64,000 nt of DNA from Pelobacter propionicus DSM 2379 (GCF_000015045.1 NC_008609.1:434001-498000); one strand, 5' to 3'. Positions 53,186-62,452 are shown, numbered from the stretch's first letter. Notes: a model not told the origin generated them from the sequence alone. A program made the numbers and translations.

Positions 53186-54916
53186 TTAGAAGTTCCAGAA
53201 CTCATCGATTTCTTCGTCGGAGAAGTCCCAGACAACGTTGTGCGGCGGTAAGGGTTCGTATGTGAAGAACTCGGGCAAGCGGTCGTGAGCACTGTTGAAC
53301 CCGGCTTCGATGTTGAATTTTCGTTCGACCTTGAGGATCTGCTTGCCAAGGGCAACAAAGTCGTCGCCGGCAAGGGAGCTGTCGAAGCGGGCGTTGAGCA
53401 TGTCGATCAGGGCCGGCAGGCATTCAGGAATATCGAGGGCGGGAAAGGCCACGAAGATACACATGCCGGTGGAGTCAATCGCGGCGGTTGCGATCTGCAG
53501 GTTTCGGGAAAGCTCAACCTGGCCTTCCTTCTTGAGCGGATCAACGTTGCCGCCGACATTGAGGATATTGGTTGCAATGGAGTAACCCGCGGTGTGGTCG
53601 GCCCCCATGGTGCTGGTCGCATAGGTGATACCGATGCCTTTGATTGAACGGGGGTCATAGGCCGGAATGCTCTGGTTCTTCACGACAGGAACACGGATGA
53701 CACCGTAGGCACGCCCCACAGAACCGGCACCGCCACCAAGGATGCGGCCGAGCGGTGTACCCTTGGCGATTTCATCCGTGAGCAGGCGAAGTACTCCCTC
53801 GCCGTCGCCAAAAGGGATGATGCCGGCTTCCATTGCCACGCCGAACATGACTGCGGTTTCAATGGAGTCGATACCGATATCGTCCATGATATTGTCGGCT
53901 TTCGCGATGATATCCAGATTTTCGATACAACAGTTGGCACCGAGAGCCCAGATGGTCTCATATTCGAAACCGGATGAAAGATATTTTCCGTCCTGGTCAA
54001 GGTAGACCTGCGAGCACTGGATGATGCAACCGGCATGGCAACCATGTTTCGGTTTGCCACCACGGGCAACGATTGTGTCGTGCATGGTTTCGCCGGAGAT
54101 CTTGTCATGCGAAGCAAACTGACCGTAAGAGAAGTTGCGGGTCGGCAATCCTCCGGCCTCGTTGATGATATTTACCAGAACGTTGGTGCCATAGGTGGGG
54201 AGGGCCTGACCGCTGACCGGGTGGTCGAGCAGGGCTTTGGCAAAGACTCGTGAGGCAGCCTTGAATTTATCCGGGGCGGCAATCGTGACACCGGGTGCAC
54301 CTTCGCCGTCTATGGAGATGAACTTGATCTTCTTGGAACCCATAACCGCGCCGAGGCCTCCGCGGCCGTGGCTACGGAGTTTGCTGTCAGGATCCTTGAC
54401 CGAAATATCTGCCGCTGCCATTCTGAGTTCACCAGCAATACCTATGGTCAGGATGCCGGTTTTTTTGCCCAGACGAGTCTCAACGGCATCAATGATGGCA
54501 AAGTTGTTCTGGCCGACGAGTTCGGTTTCCTCCTGGATGGTGATACCGTCCTTGTTTACGTGCAGGTTGAACCATTTGTCCTCCTTTGGCTGACCTTCGA
54601 TGATCAGTGCCTTGATACAAAGTCGTGCCAGCAGTTGTGCCGCGGTACCGCCGGAGTTGCTCTCATTAATGCCTCCGGTGAGCGGGCTCTTGGCGCCCGC
54701 GGAGAGACGTCCGGACTGGGCTGCTGGTGTACCGGTGAGAAGGCCCGGGGCAAACACCAGTTTGTTGTTCGGCCCGAGAGGATGGCAGGTCGGCGGAACC
54801 TCGGCAGCTACGATAGTTGAGGTCAATCCGCGGCCACCGAGTAGTGCCCACTCTGCGGGAACGTCTTCCTGTTTGACCGTCAAATCGGTCATATTTACGC
54901 GATAGATCTTGTCCAT
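53186..54916 (-). CDS. aor: Aldehyde:ferredoxin oxidoreductase (tungsten AOR family)
   Basis: Oxidises aldehydes to acids with ferredoxin, or the reverse, using tungstopterin. It shows GGRGLTSTIVAAEVPPTCHP, FAPGLLTGTPAAQSGRLSAG, KSPLTGGINESNSGGTAAQL, SHGRGGLGAVMGSKKIKFIS, CHAGCIIQCSQVY (part of the [4Fe-4S] ligand set) and STGMCIFVAFPALD with the fourth Cys. 576 residues is slightly short for AOR but complete. Rubredoxin and ferredoxin genes lie directly upstream, likely as its electron carriers. moeA in the window could supply pterin cofactor insertion. Confidence 0.93.
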   Translation of the reverse strand: MDKIYRVNMTDLTVKQEDVPAEWALLGGRGLTSTIVAAEVPPTCHPLGPNNKLVFAPGLLTGTPAAQSGRLSAGAKSPLTGGINESNSGGTAAQLLARLCIKALIIEGQPKEDKWFNLHVNKDGITIQEETELVGQNNFAIIDAVETRLGKKTGILTIGIAGELRMAAADISVKDPDSKLRSHGRGGLGAVMGSKKIKFISIDGEGAPGVTIAAPDKFKAASRVFAKALLDHPVSGQALPTYGTNVLVNIINEAGGLPTRNFSYGQFASHDKISGETMHDTIVARGGKPKHGCHAGCIIQCSQVYLDQDGKYLSSGFEYETIWALGANCCIENLDIIAKADNIMDDIGIDSIETAVMFGVAMEAGIIPFGDGEGVLRLLTDEIAKGTPLGRILGGGAGSVGRAYGVIRVPVVKNQSIPAYDPRSIKGIGITYATSTMGADHTAGYSIATNILNVGGNVDPLKKEGQVELSRNLQIATAAIDSTGMCIFVAFPALDIPECLPALIDMLNARFDSSLAGDDFVALGKQILKVERKFNIEAGFNSAHDRLPEFFTYEPLPPHNVVWDFSDEEIDEFWNF

Positions 54917-55008
54917 GGTGTTTCTCCTTGTCAGCTTTTTCCCACCTGGGCGGATAGGGCAAAACAGGAAAAATCAATGGATTTTGTAACCACTCAAGAC
55001 GCAAGCGC

Positions 55009-55167
55009 CTAAACCTGCTCGAACATGTCCTTTCCCACCCCGCACTGAGGGCAGACCCATTCATCGGGGAGATCCTCAAAGGGGGTGCCCGGTGCGATGC
55101 CGTTTCCTATGTCCCCCTCGGCGGGGTCATAGACATAACCACAGATGGTGCATTTCCATTTCTGCAT
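55009..55167 (-). CDS. Rubredoxin
   Basis: A 52-residue one-iron electron carrier, too short for a length-filtered gene list. It begins [19 protein letters not shown] and ends [18 protein letters not shown], with the two C-x2-C-G iron sites and the usual aromatic core. The GGAGAGTAAACC ribosome site precedes the ATG. It lies between the ferredoxin gene (19 bases upstream) and AOR (92 bases downstream) on the same strand. Confidence 0.95.
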   Translation of the reverse strand: MQKWKCTICGYVYDPAEGDIGNGIAPGTPFEDLPDEWVCPQCGVGKDMFEQV

Positions 55168-55186
55168 GGTTTACTCTCCTGTTCAG

Positions 55187-55381
55187 TTATTCCCTCCAGT
55201 GGATGCAAGAAACCGGGCATGCGTCGATGGCCTCCTGCTGAATTTTATCTTCTGAAGCCCCCGCCGGATCATAGGCTTCCGCCTTGCCGCTGTCGGCGAA
55301 ACGGAACACTTCCGGTATGCTGTCAACACAGACGCCGCAGCTAATGCACTCATCCTGATCAACCACTACAGTTTTCCGCAT
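55187..55381 (-). CDS. Single-cluster [4Fe-4S] ferredoxin
   Basis: A 64-residue ferredoxin with CISCGVC (C-x2-C-x2-C) near the N-terminus and CPVSCIHW near the C-terminus, giving the four ligands of a [4Fe-4S] cluster. It matches the Thermotoga/Desulfovibrio single-cluster type. GGAGGTAAGACA precedes the ATG. It is the first gene of a ferredoxin-rubredoxin-AOR operon and is the likely electron acceptor of AOR. Confidence 0.93.
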   Translation of the reverse strand: MRKTVVVDQDECISCGVCVDSIPEVFRFADSGKAEAYDPAGASEDKIQQEAIDACPVSCIHWRE

Positions 55382-55491
55382 TGTCTTACCTCCTTTGGTT
55401 TTTTATACATAATAACATTAAAACTCTTATTTTTTTCAGAAACTCCGCTATGCATCTCTCTATCGGTGAAGGTAAAAAATTACCACTATGT

Positions 55492-55519
55492 TTGACTTTA
55501 CATGGTTAGGAGATAAAAT
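55492..55519 (+). promoter_or_regulatory. Sigma-70 type promoter for the ferritin-like gene
   Basis: TTGACT (55492-55497), 16 bases, TAAAAT (55514-55519), in a 286-bp AT-rich divergent gap between the ferredoxin and ferritin-like genes. No other gene is seen in that gap. Confidence 0.6.
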
Positions 55520-55667
55520 TCAGTGTCAATGAAACCAGCGCCACAACAATGTTGTTGGTAGCAGTGAAGCCTGACTTCCATCGCAAAATTGCAATGCCGT
55601 GGCTATGGTGAGTTTTAAAGGAGCGGTTTATACACAACGTCAGAAAATCACCAAAGGAGGCATTACT

Positions 55668-56153
55668 ATGAACATCTTCGAATTTGCCATGAAAATGGAA
55701 CTGGACGGCAAGGCTTATTATGAAAAACTGGCGGAGGGAACCAGTGAGTCGGGCTTGAAAGCCATCTTCACCAAACTGGCTGCAGATGAACAGAAACACT
55801 ACGATACAATAGTGACCCTAAAGACGGATGCCACCTGCTCAATGCCTGACACAATCATCCTGAACGAGGCAAAAAACCTGTTTGAAAACCTGCTGAAAAA
55901 CAAGGACATCACGGACAGTCTGAAAAAATCTCTGGACGGTTACCAGCATGCAAGAAAAATTGAAGCGGACAGTGTTCGCTTCTATGAGGATCTGGCGCAA
56001 AAGGAAACGAATCCGGAATTAGGGCAGATTTTCACGAGGATTGCTGGCGAGGAGAAAGAGCATTACAACATTTTGGACAACCTTTACGATTTTGTTCTGG
56101 AACCGCAATATTTTCTGGCCTGGAGAGAATTCAGCAACATTAAGGAGTTGTGA
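55668..56153 (+). CDS. Ferritin-like (rubrerythrin-type) diiron protein
   Basis: I chose ATG 55668 because AAAGGAGG lies 8 bases upstream. The 161-residue protein is a four-helix bundle with duplicated half-sites: FEFAMKMELDGKAYYEKLAE with DEQKHY, and KIEADSVRFYEDLAQ with GEEKEHYNI. The two E-x-x-H and E...Y-E sets form a diiron site as in rubrerythrin, but there is no rubredoxin-like domain. Family members reduce peroxide or store iron. A stand-alone rubredoxin gene lies 0.5 kb away divergently, possibly its electron donor. Confidence 0.85.
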   Translation: MNIFEFAMKMELDGKAYYEKLAEGTSESGLKAIFTKLAADEQKHYDTIVTLKTDATCSMPDTIILNEAKNLFENLLKNKDITDSLKKSLDGYQHARKIEADSVRFYEDLAQKETNPELGQIFTRIAGEEKEHYNILDNLYDFVLEPQYFLAWREFSNIKEL

Positions 56154-56190
56154 AAAAAATTACTTGTACCAACTGTTGCGGGCTATTGTG

Positions 56191-56283
56191 GTGAGAATTC
56201 AGCCTGTTATAGATTCAGGTGGGTCACACATCAAAGACGATATCAGGGCGGCGAGGAAGAAGGCGATGGAGGTGTACAGATAG
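56191..56283 (+). other. Possible gene remnant
   Basis: A 30-codon open stretch from GTG 56191 (VRIQPVIDSGGSHIKDDIRA then ARKKAMEVYR and stop) looks protein-like and helix-forming but too short for a gene. It could be the last part of a deleted gene at the edge of the accessory region. Nothing else is seen in 56154-56369. Confidence 0.25.
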
Positions 56284-56369
56284 TTCGCTGAGGATCCTTC
56301 GACGAGCAAACGAAGAGAGCGCTTTGAGTTGGAATTGGCATGAGACCACACGAGGGGAACGTATAAATA

Positions 56370-56403
56370 AAGCCCCCGCTTCCTGAAGGGAAAGCGGGGG
56401 CTT
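56370..56403 (+). terminator. Terminator at the right edge of the accessory region
   Basis: AAGCCCCCGCTT (56370-56381) / AAGCGGGGGCTT (56392-56403), followed on the plus strand by GTGTTTTTT. It separates the ferritin-like gene from the convergent 2-oxoacid oxidoreductase genes. Confidence 0.85.
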
Positions 56404-56431
56404 GTGTTTTTTAGAGCGAACGCTGCTGTCG

Positions 56432-57337
56432 TCAGGACGCGCTGTGGCGCGCCACGTAACCGCTCCAGCGTCTGTCCACCCAGGCCTGCACATCGGCGAT
56501 GTTCTGGGGGGTCATGGTCTTGAAGCGTGCCTGGGTGGCGAAGAACTGGGACACCGGCACCAGCGGTTTGCCCCCCTTGGCCAGGGTGGCGCTGCGTTCG
56601 GTCAGGCGGAAGACGCCATCCTCGATCTCATAGAGCACCACCAAGCCGGTGTCAACCGCCAGTTTGCCCAGTTTTACCGTATCCCTCGGGTCGAAGCCCC
56701 AGCCGCTGGGGCAGGGGACGTTCATATGCAGGTAGCGCAACCCCTTGATGGAGCGAGCCTTGACCACCTTGTCGTAGACGTCGGTGGGATAGGCTGCCGA
56801 GGTGGAAGCGATGTAGGGAACCGCGTGGGCCTCCATGATAGCCGGCAGGTCCTTGGGATTCTCCTTCTTGCCGCGGCTGGTGGTGGTAGTGCGCGCGCCA
56901 TGGGGCGTCAGTCCCGATCGCTGGGTGCCGGTGTTCATGTATGCCTCATTGTCGTAGCAGACGTAGATGAAGTCGTCGTTGCGCTCGGCAGCGCCGGAGA
57001 GGGCCTGGATGCCGATGTCGCCGGTGCCGCCGTCACCCACCATGGCCAGTACCGTCATCTCGTCGGCGCGCCCCAGGGCGCGCAGGCCGGCGACAACACC
57101 CGCTGCGGCAGCGGCCGTGCTGGGAAACGATACGTTGATCCATGGAATCATCATGGAGGAGACCGGGTACATGCCGCCCAGCACCGTCAGGCAGCTGGCC
57201 GGGTTGACCAGTACCATCTTGCCGTCCAGCGCCTTGGTTATGGAGCGCAGCCCGATGCCGATGCCGCAGCCGGCGCAGGCGCGGTTGCCGGGGAGCATGT
57301 GTTCGCTGGTGGGTAGGTCGAGGATTTTGGTGGACAT
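56432..57337 (-). CDS. 2-oxoacid:ferredoxin oxidoreductase, beta subunit
   Basis: TPP-binding subunit of a pyruvate or 2-ketoisovalerate ferredoxin oxidoreductase, which makes acyl-CoA, CO2 and reduced ferredoxin. It begins MSTKILDLPTSEHMLPGNRA then CAGCGIGIGLRSI; the TPP/Mg motif is MVGDGGTGDIGIQALSGAAE followed by DNEAYMNTGTQRSG; HMNVPCPSGWGF is also typical of PorB. GGGAGTAA precedes ATG 57337. 301 residues. It is the last gene of a gamma-delta-alpha-beta operon. Substrate choice between pyruvate and branched 2-oxoacids is not certain. Confidence 0.9.
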   Translation of the reverse strand: MSTKILDLPTSEHMLPGNRACAGCGIGIGLRSITKALDGKMVLVNPASCLTVLGGMYPVSSMMIPWINVSFPSTAAAAAGVVAGLRALGRADEMTVLAMVGDGGTGDIGIQALSGAAERNDDFIYVCYDNEAYMNTGTQRSGLTPHGARTTTTSRGKKENPKDLPAIMEAHAVPYIASTSAAYPTDVYDKVVKARSIKGLRYLHMNVPCPSGWGFDPRDTVKLGKLAVDTGLVVLYEIEDGVFRLTERSATLAKGGKPLVPVSQFFATQARFKTMTPQNIADVQAWVDRRWSGYVARHSAS

Positions 57338-57342
57338 ACTGA

Positions 57343-58599
57343 TTACTCCCTGTCGCCGCACGTTGTTGATTCGCACCGCCCGTCTACATCGGTCCGCTGC
57401 AGGTTGATCCAGACGGTCGGGCGCTGGCCCATGCCGGCCTCGGCGTCGGCGATGGCGGCGCGGGCCTGTTCTGCCAGCTGGGCCGCGGTTACATCCCTGC
57501 CCCCCAGGCCGGTCACGGTTCCGAAGACCCGAGGCATGTTGTCCCGGCCGGACAGGGCGGCGCGCAGGTCCGTGCAGATCGGCCCCTCATAGCCGTAGCT
57601 TAAGGCCTTGTCGAATACGATCGCCAGGGAACGGCCGGTCAGCTTCTCGCACAGGTGCGCCACCGGGAAGGGACGGTAGGCGCGGATGCCGAGGACGCCG
57701 ATGCGTACCCCTTCGGTGCGCAATTCATCGGCCGCCAGGGTAAGCTCCATGCCCAGAGAGCCGGCGGCGATCAGCACTATCTGGGCATCCTCCAGCCGGT
57801 GCTCCCAGGTCAGCCCGCCCCAGGCACGGCCGAAAACAGCGGAAAACTCGGCATCGACGGCGGGGATCAGCTCCAGCGCCTCGGCCAGGGCCTGCTGGTG
57901 GGCATGGCGGATCTCCATGTAGCCACCGTGCAGGACGCCGTTCGCATCCAGGCGGGGGTCGGCCAGGGTGACCGGGCCTACGTTGCGCGGGTCGTTGACG
58001 TCAATCACCTGCAGTCCGGCCGGCCGGGGGGGGAGGAAGGCGTCCGCCTGTTCAGGGGTGGGGACGTTCACCGGCATGACCGTGTGGGAGAGCAGGAAGC
58101 CGTCGTAGCAGACCATCACCGGCAGGCTGAGCTGTTCGCCGATGCGGAATGCCTGCAGGAAGGTGTCCAGGATCTCCTGGTTGTCGCGGCAGTAGAGCTG
58201 AATCCACCCCGCATCGCGCACGGACATGGAGTCCTGCTGGTCGTTGAGCACGTTCCAGGGGGCTGCCATGGAGCGGTTCACGCACCCCATAACCACCGGC
58301 AGCCGTGCACCGGCCGTCCACCAGACCTGCTCGGTCATGTAGGCCAGGCCGTTGGAGCTGGTGGCGGTGAAGGTGCGCGCGCCCACCGTGGAGGCGGCAA
58401 GGCAGACGGTCAGAGCCGAGTGTTCCGACTCCACCGTGACGAACTCTGCTGCCAGTTCTCCGGACTCGACCCATTTGGAAAGATTCTCCACCACCGAGGA
58501 CTGGGGAGTGATCGGGTACGCAGCCACCACCTGTACACGGGCAAGCTTTGCGGCGGTGGCGGCGGCCTCATTTCCGGTGATAACGACGGTACGCGACAT
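57343..58599 (-). CDS. 2-oxoacid:ferredoxin oxidoreductase, alpha subunit
   Basis: 418 residues from ATG 58599 (MSRTVVITGNEAAATAAKLA), chosen because GGAGAGGAGTCC lies upstream; the open frame extends further but crosses the delta gene. It has VVAAYPITPQSSVVENLSKW, FVTVESEHSALTVCLAASTV, GARTFTATSSNGLAYMTEQV and GLPVVMG-like RLPVVMGCVNRS, matching PorA. The C-terminal domain includes the PFPVAHLCEKLTGRSLAIVF stretch and DKALSYGYEGPICTDLRAAL. It lies 5 bases upstream of the beta gene. Confidence 0.92.
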   Translation of the reverse strand: MSRTVVITGNEAAATAAKLARVQVVAAYPITPQSSVVENLSKWVESGELAAEFVTVESEHSALTVCLAASTVGARTFTATSSNGLAYMTEQVWWTAGARLPVVMGCVNRSMAAPWNVLNDQQDSMSVRDAGWIQLYCRDNQEILDTFLQAFRIGEQLSLPVMVCYDGFLLSHTVMPVNVPTPEQADAFLPPRPAGLQVIDVNDPRNVGPVTLADPRLDANGVLHGGYMEIRHAHQQALAEALELIPAVDAEFSAVFGRAWGGLTWEHRLEDAQIVLIAAGSLGMELTLAADELRTEGVRIGVLGIRAYRPFPVAHLCEKLTGRSLAIVFDKALSYGYEGPICTDLRAALSGRDNMPRVFGTVTGLGGRDVTAAQLAEQARAAIADAEAGMGQRPTVWINLQRTDVDGRCESTTCGDRE

Positions 58600-58637
58600 G
58601 GACTCCTCTCCTGAAACTGTTCGTAGACTGTTGGGGG

Positions 58638-58955
58638 CTACTTTTTGGCCGGGGATTTTCGGGCTGGGCAGACGGAATGCACCGCCTCGGGCTGCATGGC
58701 AATGGCGCCGGCCGGGCAGACCTGGGCACAGATGCCGCACCCCTTGCAGTAATCCAGGTCGATGCTGGGCGGAACACCCTGGGCTATGCAGGCATCCGGG
58801 CAGTAGACCCAGCAGATCTGGCAGGCGATCTTGCCCTGTTTGACCGCCAGGCAGGCCGACGCCTCGATAACCGGGCGGCTGCTGCGCCAGTCTCCGGTGT
58901 GCCCCCCCTCGCCGATGCTGGGTGTGGACTGTGCTATCTCGGTATGCCTGGTCAT
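58638..58955 (-). CDS. 2-oxoacid:ferredoxin oxidoreductase, delta (ferredoxin) subunit
   Basis: A 105-residue 2[4Fe-4S] ferredoxin subunit. The first cluster motif is CQICWVYCPDAC (C-x2-C-x3-C-x3-C) and the second is CKGCGICAQVCPAGAI (C-x2-C-x2-C-x3-C-P). It carries electrons out of the enzyme. Its start overlaps the gamma stop (ATGA) and it lies 38 bases before alpha. The spacing of the first motif (x2, x3) is slightly unusual. Confidence 0.92.
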   Translation of the reverse strand: MTRHTEIAQSTPSIGEGGHTGDWRSSRPVIEASACLAVKQGKIACQICWVYCPDACIAQGVPPSIDLDYCKGCGICAQVCPAGAIAMQPEAVHSVCPARKSPAKK

Positions 58956-59518
58956 GGGAGCCCCCCCGCTGCCGTGCAGTCAAAGGCGATCTGCGCGGCC
59001 TGGATGTTTTTTGCCGCTGCCGCGGGCGGGAATGCGTCGGAAATCGCCGCTCCGATGCTCTCCATGGTGATCAGCCCGGTGGCCTTGGCGATGGAGCCCA
59101 AGATGGCGGTGTTGACCATCGGCTCCCCTCCCACGATCAGCCCCACCGACTCGGCAGCGCCGGTCACGTCCGAGGTCACGACGCGGATGGTGTCGGGAAG
59201 CCCCAGCTCGCCCCTGGATCGGGTGGTGTTGACGATGATGACGCCGCCTGGCCGCAGGCCTGCCGTTGCGTTGGCAACGGCCAAGAGCGATTCGTCAAGC
59301 ACGACGACGACGTTGGGTTCGACGACCTGAGAGTACATGCGGATCGGCGCATGGTCGAAGCGGGTCGAAGCGGTGACCGGCGCGCCGCGGCGTTCGGCGC
59401 CGAAGGTGGGGGCAGCGGTAACGCCCTCAAAGCCGCTGCGGTATGCCGCGGCGGCAAGGATTTTCGAGCTGGTGACGGCACCCTGACCGCCTCGCCCATG
59501 CCAGCGAATCTCATGCAT
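58952..59518 (-). CDS. 2-oxoacid:ferredoxin oxidoreductase, gamma subunit
   Basis: 188 residues from ATG 59518 (MHEIRWHGRGGQGAVTSSKI), the GRGGQG motif being the hallmark of the gamma domain. FGAERRGAPVTASTRFD, VVEPNVVVVLDESLL and GGEPMVNTAILGSIAKATGL complete the match. A start 10 codons further upstream is possible but less similar to the family. It is first in the operon; the 282 bases upstream hold no other gene I can see. Confidence 0.9.
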   Translation of the reverse strand: MHEIRWHGRGGQGAVTSSKILAAAAYRSGFEGVTAAPTFGAERRGAPVTASTRFDHAPIRMYSQVVEPNVVVVLDESLLAVANATAGLRPGGVIIVNTTRSRGELGLPDTIRVVTSDVTGAAESVGLIVGGEPMVNTAILGSIAKATGLITMESIGAAISDAFPPAAAAKNIQAAQIAFDCTAAGGLP

Positions 59519-59800
59519 ATCATTCCCTTTTTCTGCTGGTGAAGCCACATGATGGAAGGATGGGAAACTGCGTTCTGCGCAGACCTGTATAGCACCAAGG
59601 GGAAGCCCTGGTCAATGGCAACATAGCCGGGCCAGAAGGATTCCCGGTCGATGGAGCAAGGAAAACGACCTGTTTTCCAGCCCCTTATCCGGCGGGTTCG
59701 GCAAAGTTTTTTTCGCGGCGGAGAGTAACGACTGGAGGGGCGATGGAACGAAACGCCGGGCAACCCGCATCACTGGCGTTGCCGTGGTAAGTCCGCCGGT

Positions 59801-61507
59801 TCAGGCGTCCGTCCCCCCCTTTTCTGCAGCCTCGCCGGCAAAGACCTTGACGTCGCTCACCCCCAGCAATTCGGCCGCCATCTCGCGCAGCTTGTACTTC
59901 TGGATCTTGTTTGAGGCGGTCATGGGAAACTCCTCCACGAACCAGACGTGCCGGGGGCACTTGTACCGGGCGATGCGGGTCTGGGCGAATTCGCGCACAT
60001 CCTCCTCGCTGATGTCGCTCCCCTTGGAGCGCATGACAAAGGCGCCCACCACTTCGCCGTATTTCTCGTCCGGCACCCCCACGATCTGCACATCCTTTAC
60101 CCCCGGCATGGTGTAGAGGAACTCCTCGATCTCCCGGGGGTAGATGTTCTCGCCGCCGCGGATGATCATGTCCTTGATGCGGCCGGTGACCCGGTAGTAG
60201 CCATGCTCGTCCACCGTACCCAGGTCGCCGGAGTGCAGCCAGCCGGCGGCGTCGATGGCGGCGGCGGTCTGCTCAGGCATCTTGTAGTACCCCTTCATGA
60301 CGTTGTAGCCGCGGCAGATCAGTTCGCCCGGCACCCCCGGCGGGCAGTCCTGGCCAGTCTCGGGATCCACCACCCGCACCTCGATCTCGGGCATGGCCGT
60401 GCCGATGGTCTCGCAGCGGCGCTCGATGGTGTCGTCGGTGGAGGTCTGGATGAACACCGGGCTCCCCTCGGTCAGGCCATAGGCGATGGTGATCTCCGAG
60501 GCGTGCATGTCGGACATGACCTGCTTCATGGTTTCGATGGGGCAGGGGGAGCCGGCCATGATGCCGGTGCGCAGCGAACTGGTATCGAACAGGGGGAACA
60601 TGGGGTGGGTCAGTTCGGCGATGAACATGGTCGGCACGCCGTAGATGGCGGTGCACTTCTCCTTCTGCACGGCAGCCAGGGCCATGAGCGGGTCGAAGAT
60701 CTCCAGCATCACCAGCGTGCTGCCGTGGGTCAGCATGGCCATGACCCCCAGCACGCAGCCGAAGCAGTGAAACAGCGGCACCGGCAGGCAGATGCGATCC
60801 ATCTTGGTGAACTTCTGGCGCTCGCCGATGTAGTAGCCGTTGTTGAGGATGTTGCGGCTGGAGAGCATGACCCCCTTGGGAAAGCCGGTGGTGCCCGAGG
60901 TGTACTGCATGTTGATCACATCGTCGGCGACAAGTCCCTCACGGGCAGCGGCGTAGTCGTCGTCGCTGTAATGCTCCCCCAGGAGCAGCAGTTCGGGAAC
61001 CGTGTAGAAGCCGCGGTGCTTCTCCGGCCCCATGTAGATCAGCTTCTTCAGGAACGGGAACTGGGCCGAATCCAGGTGACCCCGTTCTTGGGTGGCTGCC
61101 TCGGGAACCAGTTCGCGCACGATGCTCACGTAGTCCACGTCACGGAAACTGTCGATGATGCAGAGCGCCTTCATGTCCGACTGGGTCAGGACGTAGGCCA
61201 GCTCGTGGCTCTTGTAGACCGGGTTGACGGTAACGAACACCACGCCGATCTTGGCGGTGGCGAACATGAAGGTCAGCCAGTCCGGCACGTTGCGGGCCCA
61301 CATGCCTAGGTGGTCCCCCTTCTCAAGGCCGATGGCCAGAAGTCCCTTGGCCAGGGCGTCGACGCGGGCATTGAACTGGCCCCAGCTCCAGCGCAGGTTG
61401 CGGTCGGGGTAGATGATGCAGTCATGATCCGGCTGTGCGGCGACAACGGTGTCGAAGTACTGGCCGATGGTCAGGTCGCTGAATGGTCCCTTGAAGGTCT
61501 TTGTCAC
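59801..61507 (-). CDS. AMP-forming acyl-CoA ligase
   Basis: 568 residues of the ANL superfamily, activating a carboxylic acid to its CoA thioester through an acyl-AMP. It starts at GTG 61507 ([20 protein letters not shown]) after AGGGGG. P-loop [17 protein letters not shown]4-type [48 protein letters not shown] and the adenylation Lys in [13 protein letters not shown] are all present. It resembles medium/long-chain FadD-like enzymes. The XRE-cupin regulator gene lies 10 bases upstream, so the pair is probably regulated together. Confidence 0.92.
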   Translation of the reverse strand: MTKTFKGPFSDLTIGQYFDTVVAAQPDHDCIIYPDRNLRWSWGQFNARVDALAKGLLAIGLEKGDHLGMWARNVPDWLTFMFATAKIGVVFVTVNPVYKSHELAYVLTQSDMKALCIIDSFRDVDYVSIVRELVPEAATQERGHLDSAQFPFLKKLIYMGPEKHRGFYTVPELLLLGEHYSDDDYAAAREGLVADDVINMQYTSGTTGFPKGVMLSSRNILNNGYYIGERQKFTKMDRICLPVPLFHCFGCVLGVMAMLTHGSTLVMLEIFDPLMALAAVQKEKCTAIYGVPTMFIAELTHPMFPLFDTSSLRTGIMAGSPCPIETMKQVMSDMHASEITIAYGLTEGSPVFIQTSTDDTIERRCETIGTAMPEIEVRVVDPETGQDCPPGVPGELICRGYNVMKGYYKMPEQTAAAIDAAGWLHSGDLGTVDEHGYYRVTGRIKDMIIRGGENIYPREIEEFLYTMPGVKDVQIVGVPDEKYGEVVGAFVMRSKGSDISEEDVREFAQTRIARYKCPRHVWFVEEFPMTASNKIQKYKLREMAAELLGVSDVKVFAGEAAEKGGTDA

Positions 61508-61517
61508 GTCCGGCCCC

Positions 61518-62096
61518 CTAGAACGGCGCGTACACGACGGCCAGGATGCGTGCGCTGTCGCTGCCGCGGCTGCGCAGCTGGTGCGGGACGATGGAGTCGT
61601 AGTAGATGCTGTCACCCGGTTCCAGCTGGTACAGATCCTTGCCGTACTCGACTTCCACCGTGCCGTCCAGTATGTAGATGAACTCCTCCCCCTCATGGCT
61701 GGAGAGTGGGGCGCCCCCCTTGCAGGCCGGCTTGACGTTGATGATGAACGGCTCCATGTGACGCGCAGTCTTGTTCGCGGCCAGGGAGAAGAAGTCAAGG
61801 GCGCCCGCGTTGCTGGCGATTTCCAGGGACTTGACTCGCGAGATACCGTTGTTCTCGCCAGAGCGGGTGACCACCGGGCCGAGCATGGTGTCGTCGTCCA
61901 AGAGCGTGCCTAGGCGCACCCCCAGGGTCCGGGTGATCTTGATCAACGGCGTGAGCGATGGCGCCAGTTCGCCCTGTTCCAGTCCGGCAATAACGGTCTC
62001 GCTGCAGTCACAGCGTTCGGCCAGTTGCTCCCGGGTAAGGCCGAGTGATTCCCGTATGGTGGTGATCTTGTCGCCGATGCGGTTACGGTCTGTCAT
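61518..62096 (-). CDS. XRE-cupin transcriptional regulator
   Basis: A 192-residue regulator. Residues ~8-62 form an HTH_3 DNA-binding domain ([40 protein letters not shown]). Residues ~105-190 form a cupin ligand domain ([40 protein letters not shown]) with the His and Glu residues of a metal site. ATG 62096 was chosen after GGAGGGAG. It most likely controls the acyl-CoA ligase gene just downstream; the effector is unknown. Confidence 0.9.
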   Translation of the reverse strand: MTDRNRIGDKITTIRESLGLTREQLAERCDCSETVIAGLEQGELAPSLTPLIKITRTLGVRLGTLLDDDTMLGPVVTRSGENNGISRVKSLEIASNAGALDFFSLAANKTARHMEPFIINVKPACKGGAPLSSHEGEEFIYILDGTVEVEYGKDLYQLEPGDSIYYDSIVPHQLRSRGSDSARILAVVYAPF

Positions 62097-62325
62097 GGTT
62101 TTTGTCTCCCTCCGGCATTGGGATGAATCGTAAATAGCAGTGGGCCACATGTGCAGAGATGTTCCCGGATAAAACCGGAAAAACGGCCGCACCTCCCGTC
62201 ACGCCGAGCGGATAAATCTGAACCCCGGAATTTGTTTGGGTGATTTCTTCCTGTTCACGGCGGTGTCGTGGCTTTTGTACGGTTGTAAAGCGGCCGCCCC
62301 AAGAAACCGGCGACCGGGCGCAGAT

Positions 62326-62355
62326 TGTATAGCACCCGACTCAAACCGTCGTCAA
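62326..62355 (-). promoter_or_regulatory. Sigma-70 promoter with a long leader for the XRE-cupin operon
   Basis: On the minus strand: TTGACG, an 18-base spacer, TATACA. It lies ~230 bases before the XRE-cupin start, so the transcript has a leader of about 220 nt. The leader contains a short CCGG-ATAAAA-CCGG hairpin (about 62165-62178). No known riboswitch was recognised. Confidence 0.65.
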
Positions 62356-62452
62356 CGCAATTATGGCGATTTCTGGGGGTACAACGGGGAGCGGGGAGGC
62401 GCATCTCGGGTGAAGGGGATAGAGCGGAACGGCGGGGGAGAGGCGGGATGTG

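Noticed and set aside
52128-56403. The two similar AAGCCCCC hairpins as attachment-site direct repeats
   Set aside because: They share only a short GC-rich stem typical of terminators and differ in loop and flanks.
58600-58983. N-terminal extension of the oxidoreductase alpha subunit
   Set aside because: It would overlap the whole delta ferredoxin gene, which has two complete cluster motifs.
59948-61309. 453-codon plus-strand open frame opposite the acyl-CoA ligase
   Set aside because: The Gly/His/Asp-rich product is typical of an antisense shadow of a high-GC gene.
61508-61798. N-terminal extension of the acyl-CoA ligase
   Set aside because: It overlaps the cupin domain of the regulator gene and has low-complexity Ser/Arg composition.
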